Assembly: GCA_017550165.1 (NCBI GenBank)
Contig: JAFZQH010000007.1
Span: 1 to 39,486, forward strand
Reading direction: 5' to 3'
Source: Lachnospiraceae bacterium
GTDB lineage: Bacteria > Bacillota > Clostridia > Lachnospirales > Lachnospiraceae
Length of the DNA stretch: 39,486 nt
This document shows positions 1 to 7,810 of this stretch, in pieces; position 1 is the stretch's first letter, and the number at the start of each line of letters is the position of its first letter. The position numbers and the translations under genes are program-made. The notes below the pieces were generated by a model that had not been told where the DNA came from, did not search any database, and saw nothing but the letters and a program-made list of their open reading frames with translations.

Positions 1-1
1 A

Positions 2-190
2 GAGCACACAGTAGCAAACCTTGACACTGTATCAGAGAACACATCAGCAGCTGAGTCTCGTATAAGAGATACAGACATGGCTAAGATGATGGTTGACTAC
101 AGCAAGAACAACATCCTTGCTCAGGCAGGACAGTCAATGCTGGCACAGGCCAACCAACTCAATCAGGGTGTATTATCATTACTCGGTTAG
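2..190 (+). CDS. fliC: Flagellin, C-terminal fragment (gene begins before the window)
   Basis: Only the last 62 codons are present, open at the left edge and read from base 2 to a TAG at 188-190. They encode the C-terminal D0/D1 helices of a flagellin: a [17 protein letters not shown] segment, then [17 protein letters not shown] and a hydrophobic end VLSLLG. This part packs in the filament core and carries the export and polymerisation surface. It is about 90% identical in DNA to the 3' end of the next flagellin (1471-1659), with one 69-base stretch identical even at silent positions, so the two genes are tandem paralogs. A hairpin terminator follows at once, so the two flagellins are probably transcribed separately. 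Confidence 0.95.
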   Translation, partial: EHTVANLDTVSENTSAAESRIRDTDMAKMMVDYSKNNILAQAGQSMLAQANQLNQGVLSLLG

Positions 191-206
191 TAATAGTACC
201 TACCGT

Positions 207-240
207 AAAAGGAGCCGGAACCCCGGCTCCTTTTATTTTT
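207..240 (+). terminator. Intrinsic terminator of the upstream flagellin gene
   Basis: Perfect 8-bp stem GGAGCCGG (211-218) / CCGGCTCC (223-230) with an AACC loop, preceded by AAAA and followed by TTTTATTTTT. It lies 20 bases after the stop codon. Confidence 0.92.
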
Positions 241-288
241 GCATTTTTATTAAGAAAATTCTGAATATTATAAATTGCAAAAAAACGC

Positions 289-317
289 TTGTTACACAAG
301 GGATAGAAGAGTATCAT
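289..317 (+). promoter_or_regulatory. Possible sigma-A promoter upstream of the second flagellin
   Basis: TTGTTA (289-294), 17 bases, TATCAT (312-317). It matches the housekeeping consensus moderately and lies 70 bases before a much better sigma-28 match. Nothing else was recognised between 241 and 362, which is AT-rich. Confidence 0.3.
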
Positions 318-362
318 TAAAGTGTGTTCAGTAGCGGAGATAAATATTTTTCAAAAAAGGTA

Positions 363-389
363 TAAAGTCTGAAAAAAAGTCTCCGATAT
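363..389 (+). promoter_or_regulatory. Sigma-28 (SigD/FliA-type) flagellin promoter
   Basis: TAAAGTCT (363-370), 11 bases, TCCGATAT (382-389). This matches the flagellar sigma consensus TAAA-N15-NCCGATA/T in both elements and in spacing. The predicted start of transcription is near 396-400, giving a leader of about 80 bases before the flagellin AAGGAGG. It suggests late-class flagellar control through an anti-sigma factor of the FlgM type, which is not in this window. Confidence 0.85.
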
Positions 390-477
390 ATAAGACAGTA
401 AGGTAAACAAAAGGAATTACCCAAGGAAGACAACACACACAACTATTTACTGAAGCACACACCAAGGAGGAAATCAC

Positions 478-1659
478 ATGGTAGTACAACACAATCTTAC
501 AGCAATGAACGCAAACAGACAGCTCGGAGTTACAACATCATCACAGGCTAAGGCATCTGAGAAGTTATCCTCAGGATACAAGATCAACAGGGCAGCCGAT
601 GACGCAGCAGGTCTTTCCATTTCCGAGAAGATGAGAAGCCAGATCAGAGGACTTGACAGAGCATCTGATAACGCACAGGATGGTATCTCCCTGATTCAGT
701 CAGCAGAAGGTGCATTAAATGAAGCACATGCTATCCTTCAGAGAATGAATGAGTTGGCAGTACAGGGCGCAAATGATACAAACCAGTCTATAGACCGTGC
801 ATCCATCAATCAGGAGCTTAATGCACTGGTTGACGAGCTTGATAGAATTTCAACGACTACTCAGTTCAACAAGCAGAATCTGCTTGATGGTAACTTTACA
901 AATAAGAATCTCCAGGTTGGAGCTAATACAAACCAGAAGATCGCTATCAGTATCCAGAACATGAACGCAGCTTCTCTGGGACTTACTTCTGTAGCATACA
1001 AGACAAAGCAGACCGGAACAGCTCCCGACAAGATCAAGTACGGTGAGTATGAGGTTTCCTACAATAAGAATGCCAGCCTTTCTACTAATAAGGCCAATGC
1101 GATCACCTCTTTCCAGGGCAAGGTATCAGCGGCTATCAAATCAGCAGCATTTGTGAACAAGTATGATGCAGCAACCGGATCTGTATACTACCAGCATACA
1201 GACGGCGGCAAGAGATTTTCTACAGTTGCAGAATGTAAGGCTGATGCTATAAGCGTTGCAAAGGCGGAGGTATCCGATGTTATCTCAAATCACTTCCAGG
1301 ATTATGTAACGACGAAGAATCAGACAGCAAGTGTAGAACTTCAGAAGAACGTTGGTAGAGTAGCAGTTGATGATTACGATACAGCTAATGCATCACTGTC
1401 AGCTATCCAGAATGCTATCAATAAGGTTTCTACGCAGAGATCAGCTCTTGGAGCTATCCAGAACAGGTTAGAGCACACAGTAGCGAACCTTGATACTGTA
1501 TCAGAGAATACATCGGCAGCTGAGTCTCGTATCAGAGATACAGATATGGCTAAGCAGATGGTTGACTACAGCAAGAACAACATCCTTGCTCAGGCAGGAC
1601 AGTCAATGCTGGCACAGGCCAACCAGATCAATCAGGGCGTATTGTCACTGCTTCAGTAA
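478..1659 (+). CDS. fliC: Flagellin, major filament subunit
   Basis: The 393-residue protein polymerises into the flagellar filament outside the cell. Residues 1 to about 170 are the conserved N-terminal D0/D1 region (MVVQHNLTAMNANRQLG, then LSSGYKINRAADDAAGL). Residues about 175-300 are a divergent surface segment, and about 300-393 the C-terminal D1/D0 helices. The TLR5-contact motif QRMNELAVQ lies at residues 88-96. Residue 253 is a cysteine, uncommon in flagellins. The start is fixed by AAGGAGG (464-470) eight bases before ATG and by the canonical N-terminus. It has its own sigma-28 promoter and terminator. The adjacent Maf gene and sugar genes suggest that serines and threonines in the variable segment are glycosylated, which is inference. 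Confidence 0.98.
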   Translation: MVVQHNLTAMNANRQLGVTTSSQAKASEKLSSGYKINRAADDAAGLSISEKMRSQIRGLDRASDNAQDGISLIQSAEGALNEAHAILQRMNELAVQGANDTNQSIDRASINQELNALVDELDRISTTTQFNKQNLLDGNFTNKNLQVGANTNQKIAISIQNMNAASLGLTSVAYKTKQTGTAPDKIKYGEYEVSYNKNASLSTNKANAITSFQGKVSAAIKSAAFVNKYDAATGSVYYQHTDGGKRFSTVAECKADAISVAKAEVSDVISNHFQDYVTTKNQTASVELQKNVGRVAVDDYDTANASLSAIQNAINKVSTQRSALGAIQNRLEHTVANLDTVSENTSAAESRIRDTDMAKQMVDYSKNNILAQAGQSMLAQANQINQGVLSLLQ

Positions 1660-1686
1660 AACAGTTAATATACAGTTCCACAAAGA

Positions 1687-1719
1687 AAAGGAGGGTGGCA
1701 AAAGCCACCCTTCTTTTTT
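1687..1719 (+). terminator. Intrinsic terminator of the flagellin gene
   Basis: Stem GGGTGGC (1693-1699) / GCCACCC (1704-1710) with an AAAA loop, extended outward by A-T, G-T and G-C pairs, followed by a T-rich run. Confidence 0.92.
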
Positions 1720-1741
1720 CGTGATAAGGCCGTGTAGCTCA

Positions 1742-1770
1742 TTGACATCGACCTGATTAATTGTGATAAT
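1742..1770 (+). promoter_or_regulatory. Sigma-A promoter for the small gene and maf
   Basis: TTGACA (1742-1747), exactly 17 bases, GATAAT (1765-1770), 11 of 12 consensus positions. Predicted transcription start is near 1777. It separates maf expression from the sigma-28-driven flagellin. Confidence 0.8.
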
Positions 1771-1832
1771 TATCTATAGGAGACTAAAAGAAGCGTTAGA
1801 AAATGCATGGAAGAGTTGAGGGTGATAAAGAA

Positions 1833-2162
1833 ATGTCGGAAGTGGATATGCTTAAGTTCGTGACGGAATTGAATAACAGGATCACATTGTTATGCGAAAA
1901 GTATGTTGTTATGAATCGTGCTGATCTGGTGGCTGATGTTAAGGCAATACTTCCGGACGTACAGAAGTTTGCCATGTGGTTTCTGGAAGCAAAGGATATC
2001 GGTGTCAGTGAGGCAGAGAAACAGATTATGGATAACAATGTGCTTTTAATGATAAAGGATATCAATGAAGCCTTGGAGTTTTCCGATTCCGCACTTATGT
2101 ACGATGCGCTGGAATGCGGTGTGGCTCAGTACTTAAGATTATTCCTTCCGGAGGGAAAATAA
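1833..2162 (+). CDS. Small helical protein of unknown function, upstream of maf
   Basis: I do not recognise a family for this 109-residue protein. It has no signal peptide or membrane segment and looks entirely alpha-helical, with heptad-like spacing of hydrophobic residues. I prefer the ATG at 1833 (MSEVDMLKF) because GAGGGTGAT ends six bases before it. The in-frame ATG at 1803 is 19 bases from the nearest AGGAGA and lies close to the predicted transcript start. The stop is one base before the maf start, so the two are translationally coupled. Position and size would suit an accessory or chaperone-like partner of Maf or flagellin (FliS is of similar size), but no sequence similarity supports that. 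Confidence 0.72.
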   Translation: MSEVDMLKFVTELNNRITLLCEKYVVMNRADLVADVKAILPDVQKFAMWFLEAKDIGVSEAEKQIMDNNVLLMIKDINEALEFSDSALMYDALECGVAQYLRLFLPEGK

Positions 2163-2163
2163 C

Positions 2164-4158
2164 ATGAAGAAAAGCATATACGAAAAAAACATCGAGGCAC
2201 TAAAAAAACATTCCATGAGGACTGTTAATTATATAGAAGATAAGAAGAAACAGTTTGAGACGGATAGAGAGGCCGGGCCTGTTTTAGACGATAAAGAGAC
2301 ATTTGCTGAAAAGGGAATGTTTGAGGATATAGAAATAGAGGTTGAGCCATCATATGAAGGAACCCCGATCTTCAGAGTTAAGAAAGATGGGGTAAGGGTC
2401 TACCTTAACGGGAGAAGGGATCCTAACGCCATCCCCAGACTGTGGGCGGATAAATTTGATCAGCTCCCCAGGACCACACCCATACTTATGTTTGGTATCG
2501 GGAACGGGTCATTTCTTACGGAAGTAGACAAGAAGGCCAGAGATGATGTGAAGATATATATACATGAGCCATCGCTGAAGATCTTTTTAAAGTGTATTGA
2601 GGAGATAGACCTGTCCCACATATTCGAAAATAGAGAGATTGTCATTTCACTGGATGATAATACGTCTTATGAGGAGATAGCAAGTATTGTATCCGGATGC
2701 ATTAATATTGCCAATCTGGAATTTACAAAAAGGTATATCCTGCCGGGATATATAAGTTTGTATCCGGGTGAGGTAAAAAAATATCTGGAGATAATCCGCA
2801 AGCCAATGGATCGGGAGATCACGAATCAGGCGACAACAGCTTCTTTTTCGAACATTATTTCAGGGTCTTTGCTTTATAATGCCATGTATCTTCCGGACTG
2901 CAATACTACTTACCAGTTGGCAAATGTTATCCCGAGAGACATTCCCGCCATAATCGTTGCGGCAGGGCCGTCTTTGGATAAGAATATCAAAGATCTTAAG
3001 AGAGCAAAGGGAAAAGCTTTCATCATAGCGGCCGATACTGCAATGCGTCCTCTCTTGAAGGAGGGGATAGTGCCGGATATGTTTGCTGTCGTTGATCCCG
3101 CAAAACCCCTTGAGCTTGTGGAAGTCCCCGGGGCAGAAAACATCCCTCTCGTTACCTCTGTTTACTCTTCCCAGAAAATATTAGCCTTTCATACCGGAAA
3201 GAAGTTTTTTTTCGATGAAGGAGTCACGTTTATTAACAAGCTCTTTGAGGAGAGAAATATAGATTTTAAAAATCTGACATGCGGAGGTTCAGTGGCAACC
3301 CTTGCCTTTTCACTGGCGTATGTTCTCGGGATTGACAGGATCATCCTTATCGGACAGGATCTTGCTTTATCCGGCAATAAAGATCATGCATCGGGAACAG
3401 CTCCCGGAGAGGAATCCTTCAGGGATCTGTCGGAAGAAGAAGCGAAAAAAAAGAAAGATTTTTGGACCCAGCATGGTTTTGTAGATGGCGAGATAGATAC
3501 TACCGGATTTATAATGGTACCCGGGAATGTAGAGGAAATGGTCCCCACTAAGAGTAATCTGAAAATGTATCTGAACTGGTATGAAGACCAGATTAAAGGG
3601 TGCAAAGGATATCGCCCTGATTTGAAAGTCATAAATGCCACTGAAGGCGGAGCCCGCATCGAGGGTACGGATGTGATGACTTTGAACGAGGCTATAGATG
3701 AGTATTGTGGCAGGGAAGTGGATATTAAATCGCTAATTGACAATATTCCTCCAGCCTTTGTTAAAGAGGGGCGAGAAAAGGTTGTTGACCGTTTGCATAA
3801 TATAGAACCGGAGTTCAGAAAAATTGCAGATAATGCATTAAAGCAGATAGCAGTATACAAAAAAATCGACAATATCGCTAAATCCAAGGGTATTCCCATG
3901 AATGAATACCGGAAGCTCCTCGTGAAACTGGAGAAACTTTCAAAAGAGATGCTTAAGATCCCGATGTATCAGTTGGTGGATGACTCCCTGGTGGATGCCA
4001 GGCTTATTTTGCAGAAGGAGCTCTTGCTCGAGGAGGATTCAATCCTTGAAGAAGCAAAGGAAATATCCCGAAAGGGATTGATATATATGAAACTTGTAAA
4101 CGAATGCGCTCTGTTGCTGGCAGATGTTGCCAAGGCAAGTATATCAAATGTAAAATAA
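2164..4158 (+). CDS. maf: Maf-family (DUF115) flagellin glycosyltransferase
   Basis: The 664-residue cytoplasmic protein belongs to the motility accessory factor family, which transfers CMP-activated nonulosonic acids (pseudaminic or legionaminic acid) onto flagellin serines and threonines before export. The diagnostic DUF115 core lies at about residues 250-420: PAIIVAAGPSLDKNI, then IIAADTAMRPLL and PDMFAVVDP, the nucleotide-binding part shared with MptE-like and sialyltransferase-like folds. The N-terminal part includes LMFGIGNGSF and IYIHEPSLKIF, typical of long Maf proteins. The C-terminal 150 residues are helical. GGAGGG lies eight bases before the ATG, overlapping the end of the previous gene. 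The downstream pseB, pseI and pseF genes would supply the donor. The exact sugar cannot be read from this protein. Confidence 0.93.
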   Translation: MKKSIYEKNIEALKKHSMRTVNYIEDKKKQFETDREAGPVLDDKETFAEKGMFEDIEIEVEPSYEGTPIFRVKKDGVRVYLNGRRDPNAIPRLWADKFDQLPRTTPILMFGIGNGSFLTEVDKKARDDVKIYIHEPSLKIFLKCIEEIDLSHIFENREIVISLDDNTSYEEIASIVSGCINIANLEFTKRYILPGYISLYPGEVKKYLEIIRKPMDREITNQATTASFSNIISGSLLYNAMYLPDCNTTYQLANVIPRDIPAIIVAAGPSLDKNIKDLKRAKGKAFIIAADTAMRPLLKEGIVPDMFAVVDPAKPLELVEVPGAENIPLVTSVYSSQKILAFHTGKKFFFDEGVTFINKLFEERNIDFKNLTCGGSVATLAFSLAYVLGIDRIILIGQDLALSGNKDHASGTAPGEESFRDLSEEEAKKKKDFWTQHGFVDGEIDTTGFIMVPGNVEEMVPTKSNLKMYLNWYEDQIKGCKGYRPDLKVINATEGGARIEGTDVMTLNEAIDEYCGREVDIKSLIDNIPPAFVKEGREKVVDRLHNIEPEFRKIADNALKQIAVYKKIDNIAKSKGIPMNEYRKLLVKLEKLSKEMLKIPMYQLVDDSLVDARLILQKELLLEEDSILEEAKEISRKGLIYMKLVNECALLLADVAKASISNVK

Positions 4159-4163
4159 AAAAC

Positions 4164-4203
4164 TGTGGATAACTTGCCGATATGTGGACATCTTTGTGGA
4201 TAA
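4164..4203 (-). promoter_or_regulatory. DnaA-box pair in the maf-pseB gap
   Basis: Two perfect DnaA boxes (TTATCCACA, read here as TGTGGATAA on the plus strand) occupy 4164-4172 and 4195-4203 in the same orientation, 31 bases apart, about three helical turns. A degenerate third box, TGTGGACAT, is at 4183-4191. An AT-rich stretch (4201-4240) follows. A weak promoter can be drawn with -35 TTGTGG (4194-4199) inside the second box and -10 TATACA (4217-4222), so DnaA could control the sugar operon. No replication genes are adjacent, so this is not called an origin. Confidence 0.6.
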
Positions 4204-4258
4204 ATAAAATTAAAAATATACATATTATTCTTCATATGTATCCCAGGAGGTTATTGCA

Positions 4259-5254
4259 ATGCTTTCAAATTCAGTAATTCTTGTAACAGGTGGGACGGGA
4301 TCGTTCGGCAACACCTTTGTTCCCATGACACTTAAAAAATACAATCCAAGGAAGCTTATCATTTATTCCCGTGATGAGATGAAGCAGTGGAATATGAGCA
4401 AGAAGTTTCAGAATGACTCCCGCGTCCGTTTTTTTATCGGTGATGTAAGGGATAAAGAAAGACTGCATCGCGCCCTTGACGGTGTTGATTATGTTGTTCA
4501 TGCTGCAGCAACAAAGATAGTTCCTACGGCTGAGTATAATCCATTCGAATGTATTAAAACAAATGTGAATGGTGCAATGAATCTTATAGATGCTTGTATT
4601 GATACAGGAGTAAAGAGGCTTGTTGCACTTTCTACAGACAAGGCAAGTTCTCCTGTAAATCTTTACGGAGCGACAAAGCTTTGTTCAGATAAGGTTTTTA
4701 TTGCGGGCAACTCCTATTCAGGCGGAAGAACTAAGTTCGCTGTTGTCAGGTACGGCAATGTTATGGGATCTCGTGGATCGGTAATTCCTTTCTTTATTGA
4801 GACCGCTAAGAGCGGGAAATTGACCATCACAGATAAACGGATGACCCGGTTCATGATCTCTCTGGAACAGGGGGTTGAACTTGTATGGCATGCTTTCGAT
4901 GACATGGAGGGAGGAGAGATTTATGTAAAGAAGATCCCCTCCATGAATATATGCGATATTGCTACGGCGGTGGATGCAAACGCAGAGCAGGTGGAGATCG
5001 GTATCCGACCCGGGGAAAAACTCCATGAACAGATGATCGGAGTTGAGGATGCATATTTTACATATGAGTATCCCGAACACTACAAGATTCTCCCCCAGAT
5101 ATGTAATTGGGGACCGTTTGATGCGATGATCAAGGGCGGTACCAAGGTTCCGGAAGGTTTTTGTTATACATCGGATAACAATAAAGAATGGATGAGCATC
5201 GATCAACTAAGAGAATGGATAGAAAAGAACAAGGAGAAGATCGGCAGTATTTGA
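4259..5254 (+). CDS. pseB: PseB-type UDP-GlcNAc 4,6-dehydratase (inverting)
   Basis: The 331-residue extended SDR converts UDP-GlcNAc to a UDP-4-keto-6-deoxy hexosamine, the first step toward pseudaminic acid. The nucleotide-binding motif TGGTGSFG is at residues 10-17. The catalytic pattern STDKASSPVNLYGATK places D127, K128, Y136 and K140 exactly as in the inverting FlaA1/PseB enzymes (Asp, Lys, then Tyr eight residues later and Lys four further on). Length is normal for the family. AGGAGGT sits eight bases before the ATG. It is the first gene of a long same-strand set of sugar genes. A retaining LegB-type enzyme is less likely because of the Asp-Lys dyad. Confidence 0.88.
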   Translation: MLSNSVILVTGGTGSFGNTFVPMTLKKYNPRKLIIYSRDEMKQWNMSKKFQNDSRVRFFIGDVRDKERLHRALDGVDYVVHAAATKIVPTAEYNPFECIKTNVNGAMNLIDACIDTGVKRLVALSTDKASSPVNLYGATKLCSDKVFIAGNSYSGGRTKFAVVRYGNVMGSRGSVIPFFIETAKSGKLTITDKRMTRFMISLEQGVELVWHAFDDMEGGEIYVKKIPSMNICDIATAVDANAEQVEIGIRPGEKLHEQMIGVEDAYFTYEYPEHYKILPQICNWGPFDAMIKGGTKVPEGFCYTSDNNKEWMSIDQLREWIEKNKEKIGSI

Positions 5255-5283
5255 TTTTTCTTAAGTAATGGGGAGATGGATAT

Positions 5284-6165
5284 ATGAAAGTGCTCCTTTT
5301 GGGGTCAAAAGGCATGTTGGGGCAGGCGATCCATGATCACTTTTCCGAAAAAGGGATTGAAGTTATTACGGCAGCAAGACATGATGCAGACTACTGCTTT
5401 GATTTCACAGACGATGAGGAATTGAAAAAGTGCCTCTTTTCCGTGAAACCCGAAATAGTAATAAACACTGCTGCCATAGTAGATCTTGGTTTCTGCGAGG
5501 AGGATGCAGGAACTGCTTACAGAGTGAACGCCCGGCTCCCCGGGATATTAGCCGAACTGTGCAGGGAGTTTAATTCATATTTTATACATATCTCTACCGA
5601 TCATTATTATATCTCGGGAGGCAAAACCAAACATAACGAACAGGAAAGAGTCTTCCTGGTAAATGAGTATGCCAGAACGAAATACATCGGTGAGGTATTA
5701 TCGTTAATGTATGATAATACACTGGTTTTGAGAACGAATATCGTTGGTTTTAGAGGAACAGGCAAAGCAACGTTTGTTGAATGGGCTGTCAAAGAATTGG
5801 AGAAGGGAAGCAGACTGAATCTGTTTACGGATTTCTATACATCATCAATACACACAGTTGATTTTGCCCGGATCCTTTTGGATCTGATCCGGCAACACCC
5901 TGTTGGGATATTAAATCTTGCTTCATCTGACGTGAGCAGCAAAAAGGATTTTATCATTTCTCTCTCTAAAGCCTTATATAACAAAGAACCCGATTACGTT
6001 GAGACAAGTGTGAAGGAAATATCCGGACCCAAACGAGCAAGCTCGCTGGGACTGGACACCGGCAAGGCAGGATCAATAGTCGGTTATAGTATGCCGGGGC
6101 TTGATGAAACAATACACAGCATAGTTGATGAATATCATAAAAGGAGAAACGGGAATGAATTATAA
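5284..6165 (+). CDS. RmlD-like SDR reductase (dTDP-4-dehydrorhamnose reductase family)
   Basis: The 293-residue Rossmann enzyme is of the RmlD family, which reduces the 4-keto group of nucleotide-activated 6-deoxy sugars with NAD(P)H. Visible motifs are GSKGMLG near residue 7, VINTAAIVD, ISTDHYYISG, and the catalytic YARTK (Y-x3-K). It sits exactly between pseB and the NeuB-type synthase, where an aminotransferase (PseC) would be expected. A plausible inference is that it reduces the PseB product to a 4-hydroxy sugar instead of letting it be aminated. Action on another sugar of the island is also possible. The last 11 bases overlap the next gene. Confidence 0.8.
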   Translation: MKVLLLGSKGMLGQAIHDHFSEKGIEVITAARHDADYCFDFTDDEELKKCLFSVKPEIVINTAAIVDLGFCEEDAGTAYRVNARLPGILAELCREFNSYFIHISTDHYYISGGKTKHNEQERVFLVNEYARTKYIGEVLSLMYDNTLVLRTNIVGFRGTGKATFVEWAVKELEKGSRLNLFTDFYTSSIHTVDFARILLDLIRQHPVGILNLASSDVSSKKDFIISLSKALYNKEPDYVETSVKEISGPKRASSLGLDTGKAGSIVGYSMPGLDETIHSIVDEYHKRRNGNEL

Positions 6166-7231
6166 TAGTTCAATAACGATCAATGGCAAAAGCATCGATG
6201 TTAATTCTCAGACTTATTTTGTCGCAGATATTGCCGCAAACCATAATGGTGATCTTAACACAGCTAAAGAACTGATCTGGCTCGCAAAAGAATCCGGAGC
6301 AGATGCCGTTAAGTTCCAGCATTTTCTCGCCAACAAGATAGTCAGTGATTATGGCTTTAAACATCTTGGTGCCCAATCCTCTCACCAGGCAAAATGGAAA
6401 AAGAGTGTCTACGAGACGTACAAAGATGCCGAGTTTAACAGGGATTGGAATGAAGTCCTGGCTGAAGAGGCAAAAAAAGCTGATATTGATTACTTTACAT
6501 CACCCTATGATTTTGGGGCTATTGATTCTATAGATCCCTATGTATGTGCTTACAAAATAGGCTCAGGAGATATTACGTGGATCGATCTGGTTGAGTATAT
6601 CGCAAAGCGCGGCAAACCGGTCATGATCGCAACAGGAGCTTCCGAGATGTGGGAGGTTGAGCAGGCGGTCGAGTCTATTATACAATTCAATCCAAATATA
6701 ATTCTGATGCAGTGTAATACTAATTATACCGGAGAATTGGAGAATTTTAAGTTCATCAATCTGAATGTATTGAGAACATATTCGATCAGGTATCCGGGTA
6801 TGGTACTGGGTCTGTCCGATCACACGCCAGGTCATGCTACGGTACTGGGCGCCATTGCGTTAGGCGCCCGTGTGATAGAGAAGCATTTTACCGCAGATAA
6901 TGATCAGGTTGGTCCCGACCATGCCTTTTCCATGAACCCCGCTACCTGGCGGGAAATGGTGGATAGATCCCGAGAACTTGAATACGCTCTCGGAACGGGA
7001 GTAAAGATCGTGGAAGGGAATGAGAATGAAACGGTTGTTCTTCAACGTCGTTCTGTAAGGCTCACAAGGGATGCTGCTAAAGGGGACGTTATCAAAGAGG
7101 ATATGCTGGAAGTACTCCGTCCTGCACCGCGTGATGCTGTTTTTCCCTATATGATCAAAGATGTGATCGGGAAAAGATTGCTTGCAGATAAAGACCGGGG
7201 TGATTATTTAAGATTATCAGATGTGGAGTGA
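6155..7231 (+). CDS. pseI: NeuB-family nonulosonic acid synthase (PseI-like)
   Basis: The 358-residue protein condenses phosphoenolpyruvate with an N-acetylated hexose to make a nine-carbon sialic-acid-like sugar. The NeuB TIM barrel covers about residues 20-275 (FVADIAANHNGDL, DAVKFQHF, YFTSPYDF, KIGSGDITW, IATGASEM, LGLSDHTPGH, VIEKHFTAD). The C-terminal SAF (antifreeze-like) domain covers about 290-358. I start at 6155, with AAGGAG eight bases upstream, rather than at 6125, which would put ten extra residues before the typical N-terminus and a longer overlap with the previous gene. PseI is preferred over NeuB or LegI because PseB- and PseF-type genes flank it. The precise substrate is uncertain. 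Confidence 0.9.
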   Translation: MNYNSSITINGKSIDVNSQTYFVADIAANHNGDLNTAKELIWLAKESGADAVKFQHFLANKIVSDYGFKHLGAQSSHQAKWKKSVYETYKDAEFNRDWNEVLAEEAKKADIDYFTSPYDFGAIDSIDPYVCAYKIGSGDITWIDLVEYIAKRGKPVMIATGASEMWEVEQAVESIIQFNPNIILMQCNTNYTGELENFKFINLNVLRTYSIRYPGMVLGLSDHTPGHATVLGAIALGARVIEKHFTADNDQVGPDHAFSMNPATWREMVDRSRELEYALGTGVKIVEGNENETVVLQRRSVRLTRDAAKGDVIKEDMLEVLRPAPRDAVFPYMIKDVIGKRLLADKDRGDYLRLSDVE

Positions 7232-7237
7232 TTGGCA

Positions 7238-7777
7238 ATGTTAAAAGGAAAAATTGTAGGATTAAGAGCTATTGAAAGAGGAGATCTGGATCAACTCCTT
7301 AAGTGGAGGAATCAGCCGGAATACAGAAAGTTCTTTCGGGAATATAGGGAACTTAATGCGGATAACCAAAAGATATGGTTTGAATCAAAGGTTCTTTCGG
7401 ATGAACACACGCGGATGTTTTCGATTGTAAGCTTGGATGATAAGGAGCTGATCGGTGCCTGTGGTCTCTGTTATATTGACTGGCCCAATCGTTGTGCGGA
7501 TTTCTCGATATACATCGGAAAGGATGATCTGTACATTGATCAGGTATATGCAGTGGATGCCGCAAGGACGATGATGAAATACGGATTTGACGAGCTGAAC
7601 CTGCACAGACTCTGGGCTGAGATTTACGAAACAGATGAAAAAAAGAAGGAGATGTTTAAGACATTAGGGTTCGAACACGAGGCAACCCACATTTCCACTC
7701 ATTGGACGGAAGGACAATGGGTTAATTCGCTGTATTACAGGCTTTTAGATACGGAGTATTATCGCTCCCAAAACTAA
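7238..7777 (+). CDS. GNAT acetyltransferase of the nonulosonic acid cluster (PseH-like position)
   Basis: The 179-residue protein has the RimJ/RimL-type Acetyltransf_3 fold: LRAIERGDLDQLLKWRN at the start, IGACGLCYIDW in the middle, and a C-terminal half AARTMMKYGFDELNLHRL followed by KTLGFEHEA, which marks the acetyl-CoA-binding region. Gene order places it where PseH would acetylate a 4-amino sugar. Because no PseC-type aminotransferase is visible, the acceptor may instead be a hydroxyl or an amine made elsewhere. The ATG at 7238 is used because GGAGTGAT (7225-7232) lies five bases before it; an in-frame TTG at 7232 sits inside that site. The gene begins seven bases after the synthase stop. 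Confidence 0.82.
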   Translation: MLKGKIVGLRAIERGDLDQLLKWRNQPEYRKFFREYRELNADNQKIWFESKVLSDEHTRMFSIVSLDDKELIGACGLCYIDWPNRCADFSIYIGKDDLYIDQVYAVDAARTMMKYGFDELNLHRLWAEIYETDEKKKEMFKTLGFEHEATHISTHWTEGQWVNSLYYRLLDTEYYRSQN

Positions 7778-7810
7778 ATGAATTTATTTAAATGCATGGA
7801 GAAGAGGAAA

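Noticed and set aside
93-320. 75-residue frame running across the flagellin tail and its terminator
   Set aside because: Out-of-frame shadow of the flagellin 3' end; the same shadow recurs in the second flagellin at 1490-1756. No ribosome site.
4160-4240. Replication origin at the DnaA boxes
   Set aside because: Only two perfect boxes, no dnaA or dnaN, and no clear unwinding repeats; kept as a regulatory site.
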